A DNA stretch of 64,000 nucleotides from Streptomyces griseoincarnatus (lineage in GTDB: Bacteria; Actinomycetota; Actinomycetes; Streptomycetales; Streptomycetaceae). Below are positions 8,230-17,674 of this stretch, one piece after another. Within the stretch, counting starts at the first letter, position 1. The number at the start of each line of letters is the position of its first letter. The notes beneath the pieces are model-generated. The model worked only from the letters and a program-made list of their open reading frames with translations. It ran no database searches and was not told where the DNA came from. The stretch spans positions 107,796-171,795 of the forward strand of contig BMTH01000014.1 of NCBI GenBank assembly GCA_014649575.1. Reading direction: 5' to 3'. Both the position numbers and the translations under genes were made by a program.

Positions 8230-8261
8230 CCGTGTCACCCGTCCGTCCGGGCGTGACACGG
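8230..8261. repeat. Inverted repeat ahead of the YihY gene
   Basis: Perfect 9-bp arms CCGTGTCAC and GTGACACGG are separated by 14 nt, 24 nt upstream of the YihY start codon. It could be an operator or a hairpin in the 5' leader. Confidence 0.5.
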
Positions 8262-8284
8262 CGGACCTGGGGCACCCGGTGGCC

Positions 8285-9367
8285 ATGAAGCTGCATATCC
8301 CGGGCCGGGGCGACCGGCCGGCACACCAGAACGCGCCGGACGAGTCCGCGTCCACGCGGAAGGCCGGGCAGCCGGCTGAGGAGCCGGGCCCGAGCGACGC
8401 GGTGGAACGGGCGGCGCCGGACACCCCGACGAAACTGCCCAAGGGCGCCTGGAAAGACGCGCTCAAGGGCAGCGTGCGCGAGTTCAAGGACGACGAACTC
8501 ACCGACCGCGCCGCCGCCCTGACGTACTACGGCGTGCTGGCGCTGTTCCCGGCGCTGCTGGCCCTGGTGTCGATCCTCGGCCTCACCGGCAGGTCCACGA
8601 CGGACAAGGTGCTGGAGAACGTCCAGGAGCTCACCGCCCCCGGCGCCGCACGGGACATCATCACGCAGGCCATCGAACAGTTGCAGGGCAACGCGGGCGT
8701 CGGGTCGCTGGTGGCGGCCATCAGCCTCCTGCTGGCGATCTGGTCGGCGTCGGGCTATGTGGCGGCGTTCATGCGCTCGTCGAACGCGGTGTACGACATG
8801 CCCGAGGGCCGCCCGGTGTGGAAGGTGCTGCCGGTCCGGGTGGGCGTGACGGTCGCGCTGCTGGTGATGGCCGCCATCAGCGCGCTGATCGTGGTCTTCA
8901 CCGGCGGACTGGCCCGGCAGGCGGGGGATCTGCTGGGGCTGGGCGACACGGCCCTCACGGCGTGGTCGATCGCCAAGTGGCCGGTGCTGGTCCTGCTGGT
9001 GACCGTCATGATCGCGCTGCTGTACTGGGCCGCCCCGAACGCCAAGGTGAAGGGGTTCCGCTGGATCACGCCGGGCAGTTTCCTGGCGCTGCTGATCTGG
9101 CTGGCCGCCTCCGCCGGGTTCGCGCTCTACGTCGCCAACTTCGGCTCGTACAACAAGACGTACGGCACGATGGCCGGTGTCATCATCTTCCTGATCTGGT
9201 TGTGGATCACCAATCTCGCGATCCTGCTGGGCCTGGAGTTCGACGCGGAGATCGCCCGGCAGCGGGCCATCGCCGGCGGTCACCCGCCGGAGGAGGAGCC
9301 GTACACGCAGCCGCGTGACACCCGCGCCTGGGACGAGCAGGACCGGGAGAAGATGGACGGCGCCTGA
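8285..9367 (+). CDS. YihY/BrkB-family integral membrane protein
   Basis: A 360-aa inner-membrane protein. A hydrophilic N-terminal stretch of about 60 residues is followed by the family signature (DRAAALTYYGVLALFPALLALVS split across the first helix) and about six hydrophobic helices. It ends with a charged cytoplasmic tail (YTQPRDTRAWDEQDREKMDG). The motifs LIWSASGYVAAFMRSSNAVYD and FGSYNKTYGTMAGVIIFLIWLW are typical of YihY/BrkB proteins, whose transport role is unsettled. ATG 8285 is used, with GTG 8279 two codons earlier as an alternative; neither has a strong ribosome site. It is divergent from the GNAT gene and shares its CebR-box region. Confidence 0.85.
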   Translation: MKLHIPGRGDRPAHQNAPDESASTRKAGQPAEEPGPSDAVERAAPDTPTKLPKGAWKDALKGSVREFKDDELTDRAAALTYYGVLALFPALLALVSILGLTGRSTTDKVLENVQELTAPGAARDIITQAIEQLQGNAGVGSLVAAISLLLAIWSASGYVAAFMRSSNAVYDMPEGRPVWKVLPVRVGVTVALLVMAAISALIVVFTGGLARQAGDLLGLGDTALTAWSIAKWPVLVLLVTVMIALLYWAAPNAKVKGFRWITPGSFLALLIWLAASAGFALYVANFGSYNKTYGTMAGVIIFLIWLWITNLAILLGLEFDAEIARQRAIAGGHPPEEEPYTQPRDTRAWDEQDREKMDGA

Positions 9368-9406
9368 CCTCGGGACGTCCGGGCGGGCGGCGGGGCCCGT
9401 CGGACG

Positions 9407-9859
9407 TCAGTCCGCCAGCCCCGCCGCGATCGTGGCGCCCAGCTCCCAGCAGCGCTCCAGGGCCGCCTTGTCGGGTTCGCCGGTGACGGTCACCGTCTCC
9501 GTGGCGCGGCGCCAGCCGAGGCCGGTGGTGACCGTCTCGATGCCGCGCACGGCGCCGGTGACGTCGTTGCCGCCGTGCACGTAGTACCCGAAGGGGCGGC
9601 CCTTCGTACTGTCCAGGCAGGGGTAGTAGACCTGGTCGAAGAAGTGCTTGAGGGCGCCCGACATGTAGCCGAGGTTGGCGGGGGTGCCGAGCAGGTAGCC
9701 GTCGGCGTCGAGGACGTCGCCGGCGGTCGCGGACAGCGCGGCGCGGCGCACCACCCGGACCCCTTCGATCTCCGGGGCGGTGGCGCCGGAGACGACGGCT
9801 TCGAACATCGCCTGGCAGTTCGGCGAGGGCGTGTGGTGGACGATCAGCAGGGTCGGCAC
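9407..9859 (-). CDS. NAD(P)H-dependent FMN reductase-like flavoprotein
   Basis: A 150-aa flavodoxin-fold protein. TLLIVHHTPSPN is the first strand and FMN phosphate loop, GYLLGTPANLGYMSGALKHF is the flavin-ring loop, and GRPFGYYVHGGND is the third. These match short NAD(P)H:FMN oxidoreductases or flavodoxin-like quinone reductases. The GTG start at 9859 has GGGGA close upstream. It is divergent from the methyltransferase gene at 9980 with 120 nt between. Partner and substrate are unknown. Confidence 0.75.
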   Translation of the reverse strand: MPTLLIVHHTPSPNCQAMFEAVVSGATAPEIEGVRVVRRAALSATAGDVLDADGYLLGTPANLGYMSGALKHFFDQVYYPCLDSTKGRPFGYYVHGGNDVTGAVRGIETVTTGLGWRRATETVTVTGEPDKAALERCWELGATIAAGLAD

Positions 9860-9979
9860 GTCCCCGACCCTGCCGTGCCGGGCGCCGCGTCCGCAAGCCG
9901 GGGCCCGGTGAGGTGCCGTTGTGACGGGGGCACGGGAGTGGCACGATGCCCGGCATCGGCGAGGGAAGCGAGGTGGGTC

Positions 9980-10621
9980 GTGGGCGACGAGACGCACGGA
10001 TCCCCGGCGGCGGCGGTGTTCGACGCGCTGGGCGGCGACTACGAGAAGGCGTTCGCGTCCTCCGCGGCCCACCGGGCGTCGCTCACCTGGCTGCTCGAAC
10101 GGCTCTCCCCCGGCAGCACCGTGCTGGACGTCGGCAGCGGCACCGGACGGCCCACGGCCGCCACGCTGGCCGGTGCGGGACACAAGGTGCTGGGCGTCGA
10201 CGTGTCGCCGGTGATGGTGGAGATCGCCTCCCGTCAGGTGCCCGGGGCCGAGTTCCGCTGCGACGACATCCTGCGGTCGCCGCTCCCGGAGGGCGCGTAC
10301 GACGCGGTCTGCGTGTACTTCTCGCTGCTGCAGATGACCCGGGCGGAGCAGGAGGGGCTGGTGCGCCGGCTGACGGCCGCGCTCCGGCCGGGCGGTCTGC
10401 TGGTGCTGGCCACGGTGCCGCTGGACGTGGAGGAGTTCGACGGGGTGTTCATGGGCCAGCCGGTGCGGGTCACCAGCTTCGCCGCGCAGGACGTCATCGG
10501 CATGGTGCGGGAGGCGGGTCTGACGGTGGAGTGGGAGGAGAGCACGATGTTCACCCCGAGCCATCCGGAGGCACGCCCGGAGCCGCATCTGTTCCTGCAC
10601 TGCCGGAACGGCGGGGCCTGA
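9980..10621 (+). CDS. Class I SAM-dependent methyltransferase
   Basis: A 213-aa Rossmann-fold methyltransferase. Motif I is VLDVGSGTGRPTA (about residues 47-59), the acidic end of strand 2 is VLGVDVS, motif III is YDAVCVYFSLLQM and motif V is LRPGGLLVLATVP. The substrate cannot be inferred. GTG 9980 is used, preceded by an AGGTGGG element at short spacing. It stands alone between two minus-strand genes. Confidence 0.8.
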   Translation: MGDETHGSPAAAVFDALGGDYEKAFASSAAHRASLTWLLERLSPGSTVLDVGSGTGRPTAATLAGAGHKVLGVDVSPVMVEIASRQVPGAEFRCDDILRSPLPEGAYDAVCVYFSLLQMTRAEQEGLVRRLTAALRPGGLLVLATVPLDVEEFDGVFMGQPVRVTSFAAQDVIGMVREAGLTVEWEESTMFTPSHPEARPEPHLFLHCRNGGA

Positions 10622-10722
10622 CACCGGACGCCCGCGCCGTCACGGCACGGGCCGGGTCTCCCCCTGGCGCGCCCGGAGGTCCGCGAGGTCTCACCAGGTT
10701 CCCGTGCGGTGCGCGGGGAGGC

Positions 10723-11319
10723 TCAGCCGGTCATGCGCTTGCGCCACGCCGGCTCGACCTGGCGCCACTCGGCCTCCCAGAGGTCCAGGCGGCGCAGCCG
10801 CAGCCGGGCGCGGACGATCCATCCGGCCAGCAGCACCATGCCTCCGGTGACGAAGGCCACGGTGAGGCCGCCCATGGCGATCTGGAAGTGCGCCTCGGCG
10901 CCCTCGGGGGGCGCGGACACGAGGCGGCCGTCCCCGTCGTTGTGGACGGTGACCTCGTCGCCCTTCTTGCCGTCCGCGGGGACCTCGGCCCGTCCGGTGT
11001 GACGGCTGCCGTCGGGGGCGGTCCAGCGGACCTCGGCCCAGACGCCGCCGTCGCCGCTCTCGGACACGGGCGCGGGCGCGGCGTCGCGCGCGTTCTCGAC
11101 CAGTACGGCCGGGACCGGGCGGGTGCGTTCGCGGCGGTCGTCGAGGGACGTGCCGACCGCTCCGGCCGCCGCGATCCCGGCGAACCCCGAGAGGACGAGG
11201 GCGAGGACGGCCGTGGCGATCAGCAGCCAGGCCTCGGCGACGTCGCTGCGGCGGCACAGCGGGTTCTTCCGCCATCGCCACCAGGGCACCTTGGGCCTCG
11301 CGCCATGCGTCGTCGCCAT
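10723..11319 (-). CDS. Rv1733c-family two-helix membrane protein
   Basis: A 198-aa protein with one N-terminal membrane helix (AWLLIATAVLALVLSGFAGI) and one near the C-terminus (VAFVTGGMVLLAGWIVRARL) flanking an extracytoplasmic beta-rich domain. This domain contains W-T-A-P-D-G-S-R-H-T-G and the motif GDEVTVHNDGDGRLVSAPP. The layout matches Mycobacterium tuberculosis Rv1733c, a dormancy-regulon membrane protein of unknown function. The ribosome site GGAGGTGACCTCCG before ATG 11319 is excellent and is itself an inverted repeat. The alcohol dehydrogenase upstream is on the same strand but separated by a hairpin. Confidence 0.8.
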   Translation of the reverse strand: MATTHGARPKVPWWRWRKNPLCRRSDVAEAWLLIATAVLALVLSGFAGIAAAGAVGTSLDDRRERTRPVPAVLVENARDAAPAPVSESGDGGVWAEVRWTAPDGSRHTGRAEVPADGKKGDEVTVHNDGDGRLVSAPPEGAEAHFQIAMGGLTVAFVTGGMVLLAGWIVRARLRLRRLDLWEAEWRQVEPAWRKRMTG

Positions 11320-11368
11320 CGGAGGTCACCTCCTCGCGCGGGTGCCGACCGCGCCACCCCTCCAGGGT

Positions 11369-11407
11369 GGCCCGTTCCCGCCCGGCCCGCACGGGCGGAA
11401 CGGGCCC
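11369..11407 (-). terminator. Hairpin between alcohol dehydrogenase and Rv1733c-type gene
   Basis: GGCCCGTTCCCGCCCG and CGGGCGGAACGGGCC form a long stem with one bulged base, about 95 nt downstream of the alcohol dehydrogenase stop on the minus strand. It probably ends that transcript and insulates the Rv1733c-type gene. Confidence 0.6.
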
Positions 11408-11502
11408 TTTCCACGGACGCGGTCCGGCGGATCCTCCCGGGCCTCCCCGGACCGGCGGGCCAGGACGGCGGGACGGCCGGGTCCAGCCGCCCTGCCCCCC
11501 GG

Positions 11503-12576
11503 TCAGACCGTCGGGTGCACCGGGACGACCTCGTGCTGCGGGACGCCGAGGACGACCTTGAGCGCGCCCGTCTCGGCGGCGTTGGCGAACACGTCGTACG
11601 CCTCCTGCATCTGGTCCAGGGGGAAGGTGTGGGAAACCATGCGGCGGGTGGGCAGCCGGCCGGCCGCGGCCATCCGCAGCAGGGTGGGCGTGGAGTGCGT
11701 GTCGACGAGGCCGGTGGTGATGGTGACGTTCTTGATCCAGAGGTCCTCGAGGTGCAGCGTGGAGGGCGCCCCGTGCACGCCGACGTTGGCGACGTGCCCG
11801 CCGGGGCGCACCACCCGGGTGCACAGTTCGAAGGTCTCGGGGACGCCGACCGCCTCGATCACCACGTCCGCGCCGAGCTCCCCGGTGAGGTCCTCGACCA
11901 GTTGCTCGGGGCCCTCGCCCGCGTCGGCCACCGCGTCGGCGCCGAACTCCTTCGCCGCCTGGAGCCGGGACGCCGCCAGGTCCACCGCGACCACCCGCTC
12001 GGGGCCGAACAGCCGGGCCGTGGCGATCGCGGCCAGCCCGACCGGCCCGGCCCCGACCACGACGACGGTGTCCCCGGGCCGCACCCGCCCGTTGAGCACG
12101 CCCACCTCGTAGGCGGTGGGGAAGATGTCCGCCAGCAGCACGGCGTCCTCGTCGGCGACGGCGCCGCGCAGCGGGTACACCGACAGGTCGGCGAACGGCA
12201 CCCTCACGTACTCGGCCTGCGTGCCGTCGACGAGGTGCCCGAGGATCCAGCCCCCGCCGCCCTGGCACTGTCCGTACATGCCCTCGCGGCAGAAACGGCA
12301 GCGTCCGCACGCGGTGATGCAGGAGACCAGCACCCGGTCACCGGGCCGTACGGTACGGACGTCCGCGCCGGCCTCGACCACCTCGCCGACCGCTTCGTGT
12401 CCGAGGACGGTCCCCGGGCGCACCTCGGGCACGTCGCCCTTGAGGATGTGCAGGTCCGTCCCGCAGATGGTGACGGCGTCGACGCGGACGATGACGTCGC
12501 CGGGCTCCCGGATCTCCGGATCGGGAACCTCCTCCCAGGCGGACTGCCCTGGGCCGTGGAAGACGTAACCCTTCAT
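11503..12576 (-). CDS. Zinc-dependent alcohol dehydrogenase (MDR superfamily)
   Basis: A 357-aa medium-chain dehydrogenase. Catalytic zinc ligands are Cys38 (ICGTDLH) with His60-Glu61 (GHEAVG); the structural zinc site is Cys90, 93, 96 and 104. The nucleotide loop VVVGAGPVGLAAIA is followed by VVAVDL with an acidic residue, indicating NAD(H) preference. The family oxidises alcohols or reduces aldehydes; the substrate is open. ATG 12576 is preceded by AGGGTGAGGA. It lies downstream of the P-type ATPase gene on the same strand with a 168-nt gap, so it may have its own promoter. The trio with a Rv1733c-type protein recalls redox-stress islands, but I found no DosR-type box. Confidence 0.88.
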   Translation of the reverse strand: MKGYVFHGPGQSAWEEVPDPEIREPGDVIVRVDAVTICGTDLHILKGDVPEVRPGTVLGHEAVGEVVEAGADVRTVRPGDRVLVSCITACGRCRFCREGMYGQCQGGGGWILGHLVDGTQAEYVRVPFADLSVYPLRGAVADEDAVLLADIFPTAYEVGVLNGRVRPGDTVVVVGAGPVGLAAIATARLFGPERVVAVDLAASRLQAAKEFGADAVADAGEGPEQLVEDLTGELGADVVIEAVGVPETFELCTRVVRPGGHVANVGVHGAPSTLHLEDLWIKNVTITTGLVDTHSTPTLLRMAAAGRLPTRRMVSHTFPLDQMQEAYDVFANAAETGALKVVLGVPQHEVVPVHPTV

Positions 12577-12744
12577 GCCGATCCTCACCCTTCTCGCTGA
12601 GCGGCGGGCCTCGGCGCCGGGCGCACGCACCCGCCTGCGTCGGCGGAGCCGGGACGTCCGGAACCGCCCTGCACTTCCAGTGTGTGCACGATTCGCCCGT
12701 TCTGCCGACAGGGGCAAGGGCAGGCGCCCCGGGTGCGCCCCGGT

Positions 12745-15700
12745 TCAGGCGACCGGGCGGGCGATGCCGGTGTGGAGGGTGTGGCGTGTGTGGCGGGCGG
12801 AGTCCGCCAGGCGTTGGGTGAGGCGGGTGGCGAGGGCGTAGAGGTGGCGGACCGCGGTCAGGCGTTCCAGATGGGGGGCCAGGGCGGAGAGGGTGATGGC
12901 GAGGGCGACGCCCGTCCAGGCGGCCGGGCCCAGGGGGACACAGCCGAAGAAGTGGCTGACGCCGGGCGTCTGCACCAGCGCCGCGAGGACCGCCGCGGAG
13001 CCCAGCGCGGTCACCCACACCAGGGTGCTGTGGCGGCGTCCGGAGAGGGTCTGCACCAGTTGCGCGCCGACCACCCCGCACAGCGCCATGGTGGTGGAGC
13101 GGCGCTCGGTGCCCGGGGTGAAGCGGCCGATCAGGTAGGCCGCGACCGCGCCCAGGCAGGTGGTGACGCCGCGGCGCCGGATGGAGCGCAGCAGCGGCGT
13201 GCCGAGCACGTCGAGGCCCATCGGGCCGGTCTCGGCGTGCGCCGCCGTGGACGGGTCGTTGCTCGGGGTCACCGCCACGGCCATGGCCGGGAACATGTCG
13301 GTGAGCAGGTTGACCAGCAGCAGCTGGCGGGTGGACAGCGGCGAGGAGCCGGCGAGCAGGGTGCCGAGCACGCTGAAACCGACCTCGCCGGCGTTGCCGC
13401 CGATGAGGATGCTCACGGCGTCGGCGACGCTGCGCCACAGCGCCCGGCCCTCGGCGAAGGCGTCGACGAGGACGGACAGGTCGCCGCCGGTGAGGACGAT
13501 GTCGGCGGCGTTGCGGGCGGCGGCGGAGCCGCGGGCCTCGATGCCGACGCCCACGTCGGCGGCGCGGATGGCGGCGGCGTCGTTGGCGCCGTCGCCGGCC
13601 ATCGCGACCACCCGCCCGGCCTGCTGGAGGGCCTCGACGACGTGCAGCTTCTGCTCGGGCGCGACACGGGCGACGACCCCGGCGCCGTGCAGGGCGCGGA
13701 CGCGTTCGGCGCGGCCCATGGCGACCAGGTCGTCCCCGGTGACCACCTGGGTCTCGTCGGGCCAGCCCAGTTGCAGGGCGATGGCGCGGGCGGTCTCCGG
13801 GTGGTCGCCGGTGAGCATGACGGGCAGGATGCCGGACTTCCGCAGGGCGACGAGGAGTTCCCGCGAGGTGTCGCGGGGCACGTCGGCGAGGGCGACGAAC
13901 CCGACGAGCTCCAGCCCGGAGAGGCCGGCCTGCACCTCCGCCTCCGGGTCGGAACCCTCGTACCGGCGCCGGGCGACGGCGAGGACGCGCAGTCCCTGCC
14001 CGGCGAGGGTGTGGGCGGCGCCGGCCGCCTCCTCGGGCAGGTTCGCGCAGGCGGGCAGCACCGTCTCGGGGGCGCCCTTGACGACGAGGTACGCGCCGTC
14101 CTCGCCGTCCCGGCCGACGGCCGCCGCGTAACCGCGGCTGGCCTCGAAGGCCAGTTCCCCGTCCGGGGTCCAGTCCTCGTCCGGCGGCGCGGCGTCCAGC
14201 ACGGCCTCGTCGGTGGCGTGCGCGACCTTGCGCCCCTCGGTGGTCTCCTCCTGGGGGCAGGCGCGCGCGGCCATCCGTACGACCGGTACGGCGCGTTCGT
14301 CGTCCGGGGCCAGGACCGCGCCGTCGGCGGCGGCGACCCGGACCAGGCGGAGGCGGTTCTCGGTGAGGGTGCCGGTCTTGTCGAAACACATGGTGTCGAC
14401 CCGGCCGAGCGCCTCCAGGGTGCGCGGCGTGCGGACCAGTACGCCCCGGCGGGACAGGCGGCGGGCGGCGGCCATCTGCGCGACGGTCGCGACCAGCGGC
14501 AGTCCTTCCGGTACGGCGGCCACGGCCACGGCGACCCCGCCGCTGACGGCGCGCCGCAGCGGGCTGCCGCGCAGCAGGGACAGGCCGGTCACCAGCGCTC
14601 CGCCGGTGAGGGTGACGGGCAGCGCCTTGCGGGTCAGCTCCTGCAGCCGGGCCTGCACACCGGCGGGCGGCGGGGTGCGTGAGGCGAGGGCGACGGCGCG
14701 GCCCGCCTCGGTGTGGTCGCCGGTGTCCACCACCAGCGCCTCGGCCCGTCCCGCCACCACGGTGGTGCCCTCGAAGACCATGCAGGTACGCCGGGCCACC
14801 GGCGCGCCCGGCGTCGCGTCGACTCCCTTGGCCACGGGCAGCGACTCGCCGGTGAGCGACGATTCGTCGACCTCCAGCCCGTCGGCGCTCAGCAGCCGCG
14901 CGTCCGCCGGTACGACGTCGCCGGCGGCGAGGTCGATGTGGTCTCCCGGCCGCAGGCGGGCGGCGTCGACGGTGACCGTCCGGTGGTCGGTGAGGTGGCG
15001 GCGCGCGCGGGGCTGCTGGCGGGCGGCGAGCCGGGCGAGGGCCCGTTCGGCGCGCAGCCGCTGAAGGCCGCCCGCGACCGCGTTGAGGTCCATCGCGCCG
15101 ACCACGAGCAGCGCGTCCACCAGCGAGCCGAGCAGCGCCGAGGCGACCGCTCCGGTGGCGAGGACCGGGGTGAGCGGGTCGTCCAGTTCGCGGCGGACGG
15201 CGCCGGCCGCCTCCCAGGTCCAGCGGGCGGGCGCGGCGGCTCCGGTCCCGGCCAGGCGCGCGGCCCGCTGCCGCACACGGGCGCCGAGCAGGGTGAGACC
15301 GACCGGTTCGGCCTCGGTGCGGGCGTGCCGCAGGAGGGTGTGCGCCTCGTGCGGTTCGAGGGCGTGCCAGGGCACGTGCAGCCGGGGTTCGGGCGGGGCG
15401 GCGCGAGCCACGCGGACGGCCTCGGTCCAGCCGGTGAGGAGGGCCCCGGCCGCGGCGACGTTCACCGGGGCGTGCCGGGTGAGCTGCTGCCACACGCGGC
15501 CGCCGGGCGTGCCGCCGCGGGCCACCATGAGGCCGGAGAGCGCGGCGCCCGCGCGGGCCAGGGTCTGCGAGCGGCGCCCGACGCGGCGGGCCGCCGGGAC
15601 CGCGGTGAGCAGGCGCCAGACGTCCGCGAGTCCGCCGGGGGCGAGGGCGTCGGCGCCCCACGGGACCGCCGAGCGGCCGTCGGTGAGGGCGATCGCCACG

Positions 15701-17070
15701 TCTCCCGCGGGCAGTCCGTCCGCGACGTCCCGGTCGCCGCCGGCGGGGACCCGGGCCACGCCGACGACGATGTGCCCGTCCTGCTGGAGGGCGCGGACGG
15801 CGTCGCCGAACGGCAGGTCGGCGGGGGCCACCTCGTCGGCGAGGCGGGTGATGTCCTTCAGCTCGGAGCCGCCGGTGACGACGACGTGCAGCCCGGCCCG
15901 GCGGGCCGCGTCGAGCACCGCCTCCGCCCACGGGTGCACGGGGTCGTGGTAGGGCGCGGGCTCCTCGTCCTCGGTGGCCGGGAGGCTGCGGAGCGCGTCG
16001 GCGTGGAGGACGAGCGAGTCGGCGATCTCCAGCTGGCGCAGCCGGTCGCCGCCGCGCACCAGCACGCCGGTGCGGGCGAGTTCGGCGCCCAGTACGGAGT
16101 TGAAGGCGGCGGGACCGTAGCGCGCGGCCTTCGGGGAGCCCGCGAGTACGGCCTCGGCGGCCTCGCCGGCGTCGCGGGTGACGAGGAGGGTGGCGGCTGC
16201 CCCGGCCACGCTGCCTGTGCCGGCGTTCGCCGCGTACGCCTGCGCCGGGGTCACGCGCAGGGGCGGGCGGACACCCGGCGCGGGCGGGACGCTGGTGCGT
16301 CGCTCACGGCACACGTCGTCGTGGAGCGTCTCGAAGGCGACGGCGCGGGCGGTCGCCTCCGTGAGCTGACCGGTGCGCAGCAAGGCGTCGAGCAGCAACG
16401 ACACCGGGGACTGGGCGGCGCCGTGCGCGGCGGCGTTGGCGGTGGCGAGCAGCAGTTCCATGCCGCTGCCGCCGAACCGCTCGCGCAGCCGGGCGCGGAA
16501 GCGGGGGTTCTCGCGGAGCAGGGTGACCAGGGCGGTGATCGCCTTGGGGCTGCGCGGCAGCCGCAGCGACCGGCCCGCGAGGGCGCCGGCGACACCGGCG
16601 GCGTCCAGCAGCAGCGCGGCGGCGGCGACCCGCACCTCACGCGGGTCGCCCGGGTGCGTGGTGTCGTCCTCCGGCTCGGGGCCGGCGTCCTCGGTGAGAC
16701 CGAGACGCCCGGCGGCGGCGACGGCCCGCTCGGCGACGCGGTCGCCGGCCGTGTCGGTGACGGCCGTCACCACGAGCCGGGCCAGTCCCTCGTCCCAGTA
16801 CGCGGCCACCACGTCAGGGTGTTCCCGCAGCTCGGCGGCGACCTTGCGGGCGAGGGGACCGACGGTCGCGTCGGGGTGGCGCAACGCGAGGTGGACGCGG
16901 TGGCCGGCCCGCCAGTGGCGGTCGGTGCCGAGGGCGTTGCGGGCGACGTGCGTCAGCCGGCGGGTGGTGTCGTGGACGGACGTCACGCCGTGGACGGTGC
17001 CGCGGGCCGCCCCGGCGGCCGCGCCCGCCAGAGCGCCGGCGAGGGGGGCGACGTCGAGCAGTGCGAGCAT
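12745..17070 (-). CDS. Very long CtpI-like P-type cation ATPase
   Basis: A 1441-aa membrane ATPase. The catalytic half has the actuator motif SSLTGES (Glu742), the phosphorylation site DKTGTLTE (Asp897) and the hinge GDGANDAAAIRAADVG (1159 onward). Hydrophobic helices follow, with LLLVNLLTDMFPAMAVAV among them. About 650 residues precede the core, with a heavy-metal-associated-like fold near the N-terminus (LARKVAAELREHPDV, ARLVVTAV) and several hydrophobic helices. This length and layout match mycobacterial CtpI and its Streptomyces homologues, whose transported ion is unknown. No CPC metal-binding motif is visible in the helix before the phosphorylation site, so it is not a typical copper or zinc pump. 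It starts 18 nt after the stop of the 189-aa partner gene, so the two are probably co-transcribed. Confidence 0.9.
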   Translation of the reverse strand: MLALLDVAPLAGALAGAAAGAARGTVHGVTSVHDTTRRLTHVARNALGTDRHWRAGHRVHLALRHPDATVGPLARKVAAELREHPDVVAAYWDEGLARLVVTAVTDTAGDRVAERAVAAAGRLGLTEDAGPEPEDDTTHPGDPREVRVAAAALLLDAAGVAGALAGRSLRLPRSPKAITALVTLLRENPRFRARLRERFGGSGMELLLATANAAAHGAAQSPVSLLLDALLRTGQLTEATARAVAFETLHDDVCRERRTSVPPAPGVRPPLRVTPAQAYAANAGTGSVAGAAATLLVTRDAGEAAEAVLAGSPKAARYGPAAFNSVLGAELARTGVLVRGGDRLRQLEIADSLVLHADALRSLPATEDEEPAPYHDPVHPWAEAVLDAARRAGLHVVVTGGSELKDITRLADEVAPADLPFGDAVRALQQDGHIVVGVARVPAGGDRDVADGLPAGDVAIALTDGRSAVPWGADALAPGGLADVWRLLTAVPAARRVGRRSQTLARAGAALSGLMVARGGTPGGRVWQQLTRHAPVNVAAAGALLTGWTEAVRVARAAPPEPRLHVPWHALEPHEAHTLLRHARTEAEPVGLTLLGARVRQRAARLAGTGAAAPARWTWEAAGAVRRELDDPLTPVLATGAVASALLGSLVDALLVVGAMDLNAVAGGLQRLRAERALARLAARQQPRARRHLTDHRTVTVDAARLRPGDHIDLAAGDVVPADARLLSADGLEVDESSLTGESLPVAKGVDATPGAPVARRTCMVFEGTTVVAGRAEALVVDTGDHTEAGRAVALASRTPPPAGVQARLQELTRKALPVTLTGGALVTGLSLLRGSPLRRAVSGGVAVAVAAVPEGLPLVATVAQMAAARRLSRRGVLVRTPRTLEALGRVDTMCFDKTGTLTENRLRLVRVAAADGAVLAPDDERAVPVVRMAARACPQEETTEGRKVAHATDEAVLDAAPPDEDWTPDGELAFEASRGYAAAVGRDGEDGAYLVVKGAPETVLPACANLPEEAAGAAHTLAGQGLRVLAVARRRYEGSDPEAEVQAGLSGLELVGFVALADVPRDTSRELLVALRKSGILPVMLTGDHPETARAIALQLGWPDETQVVTGDDLVAMGRAERVRALHGAGVVARVAPEQKLHVVEALQQAGRVVAMAGDGANDAAAIRAADVGVGIEARGSAAARNAADIVLTGGDLSVLVDAFAEGRALWRSVADAVSILIGGNAGEVGFSVLGTLLAGSSPLSTRQLLLVNLLTDMFPAMAVAVTPSNDPSTAAHAETGPMGLDVLGTPLLRSIRRRGVTTCLGAVAAYLIGRFTPGTERRSTTMALCGVVGAQLVQTLSGRRHSTLVWVTALGSAAVLAALVQTPGVSHFFGCVPLGPAAWTGVALAITLSALAPHLERLTAVRHLYALATRLTQRLADSARHTRHTLHTGIARPVA

Positions 17071-17088
17071 GCGTGATCCCTGCCCGGC

Positions 17089-17658
17089 TCAGTCGTTGCG
17101 CCGGGCGGCGGGCCGGGTGGGGCCCGGTCGGCCGGCGTCGTCGTCGTGGCCGGTCGCCGCGGCCACCTTCTTGAGGGCGGACGCGGTGCCTTCGTCTCCT
17201 ACCTTGGCGGGCTGGACGCGCGGGGCGGGGTGGTGGCGGGTGGGGGTGAGGCGGTCGCCGGGGCCGGTGTCGCGGTCCTGGTGCGTGTCTCCGTGGCCCG
17301 TGGCGCCGCCGGCCGGCGGGACCACACCCTCGCGGGTCGCGGCGGCCCACGCCTCGTCCTCGGCGGGGGTGTGCCGCGTGCCGTCGGCGGTCTCCTTGTC
17401 GTCCCGCGGCCTGGTCAGCCAGGCGACCGCCGCGCCGGTGAGGGCGACGGGCCACTCCACCAGGCCGGCGACGCCGAGGACTCCCGCGCCGGTGTAGACG
17501 GCGATGCGGCGGCCGCGAGGGGACACGGCGCCGAGGGTGTCGAGGGCGGTGCCGGCCACCCGGCCGACGTGACCGGCGCCCGGCAGCCGGCTCAGGTGCG
17601 AGGCGACGGCCCGCAGGGGTTGCGGAAGTTCCGGCGCGCGCGGCGTTTCCTGCTCCAT
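17089..17658 (-). CDS. Small membrane protein paired with the P-type ATPase
   Basis: A 189-aa protein with a predicted amphipathic N-terminal half, a hydrophobic stretch (IAVYTGAGVLGVAGLVEWPVALTGAAVAWL split over two short helices) and a long polar tail rich in Asp, Thr and Pro. I do not recognise the family. ATG 17658 is chosen because GGAGGTCGAC stands just upstream; ATG 17715, in frame, has no ribosome site and lies inside a palindromic region. It is the first gene of the ATPase operon, so it may be an accessory or regulatory subunit of the pump. Confidence 0.7.
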   Translation of the reverse strand: MEQETPRAPELPQPLRAVASHLSRLPGAGHVGRVAGTALDTLGAVSPRGRRIAVYTGAGVLGVAGLVEWPVALTGAAVAWLTRPRDDKETADGTRHTPAEDEAWAAATREGVVPPAGGATGHGDTHQDRDTGPGDRLTPTRHHPAPRVQPAKVGDEGTASALKKVAAATGHDDDAGRPGPTRPAARRND

Positions 17659-17674
17659 GTCGACCTCCAGCACC

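Noticed and set aside
11320..12744. DosR-type hypoxia box near the alcohol dehydrogenase and Rv1733c-type genes
   Set aside because: No GGGAC…GTCCC-like dyad found; the family context alone is not enough.
12682..14682. Long plus-strand frames opposite the ATPase
   Set aside because: Antisense shadows without motifs or ribosome sites.
12338..15931. 1197-codon minus-strand frame overlapping the P-type ATPase
   Set aside because: Same strand but another frame; an Arg/Gly/Pro-rich shadow. The frame at 12745-17070 holds all ATPase motifs.
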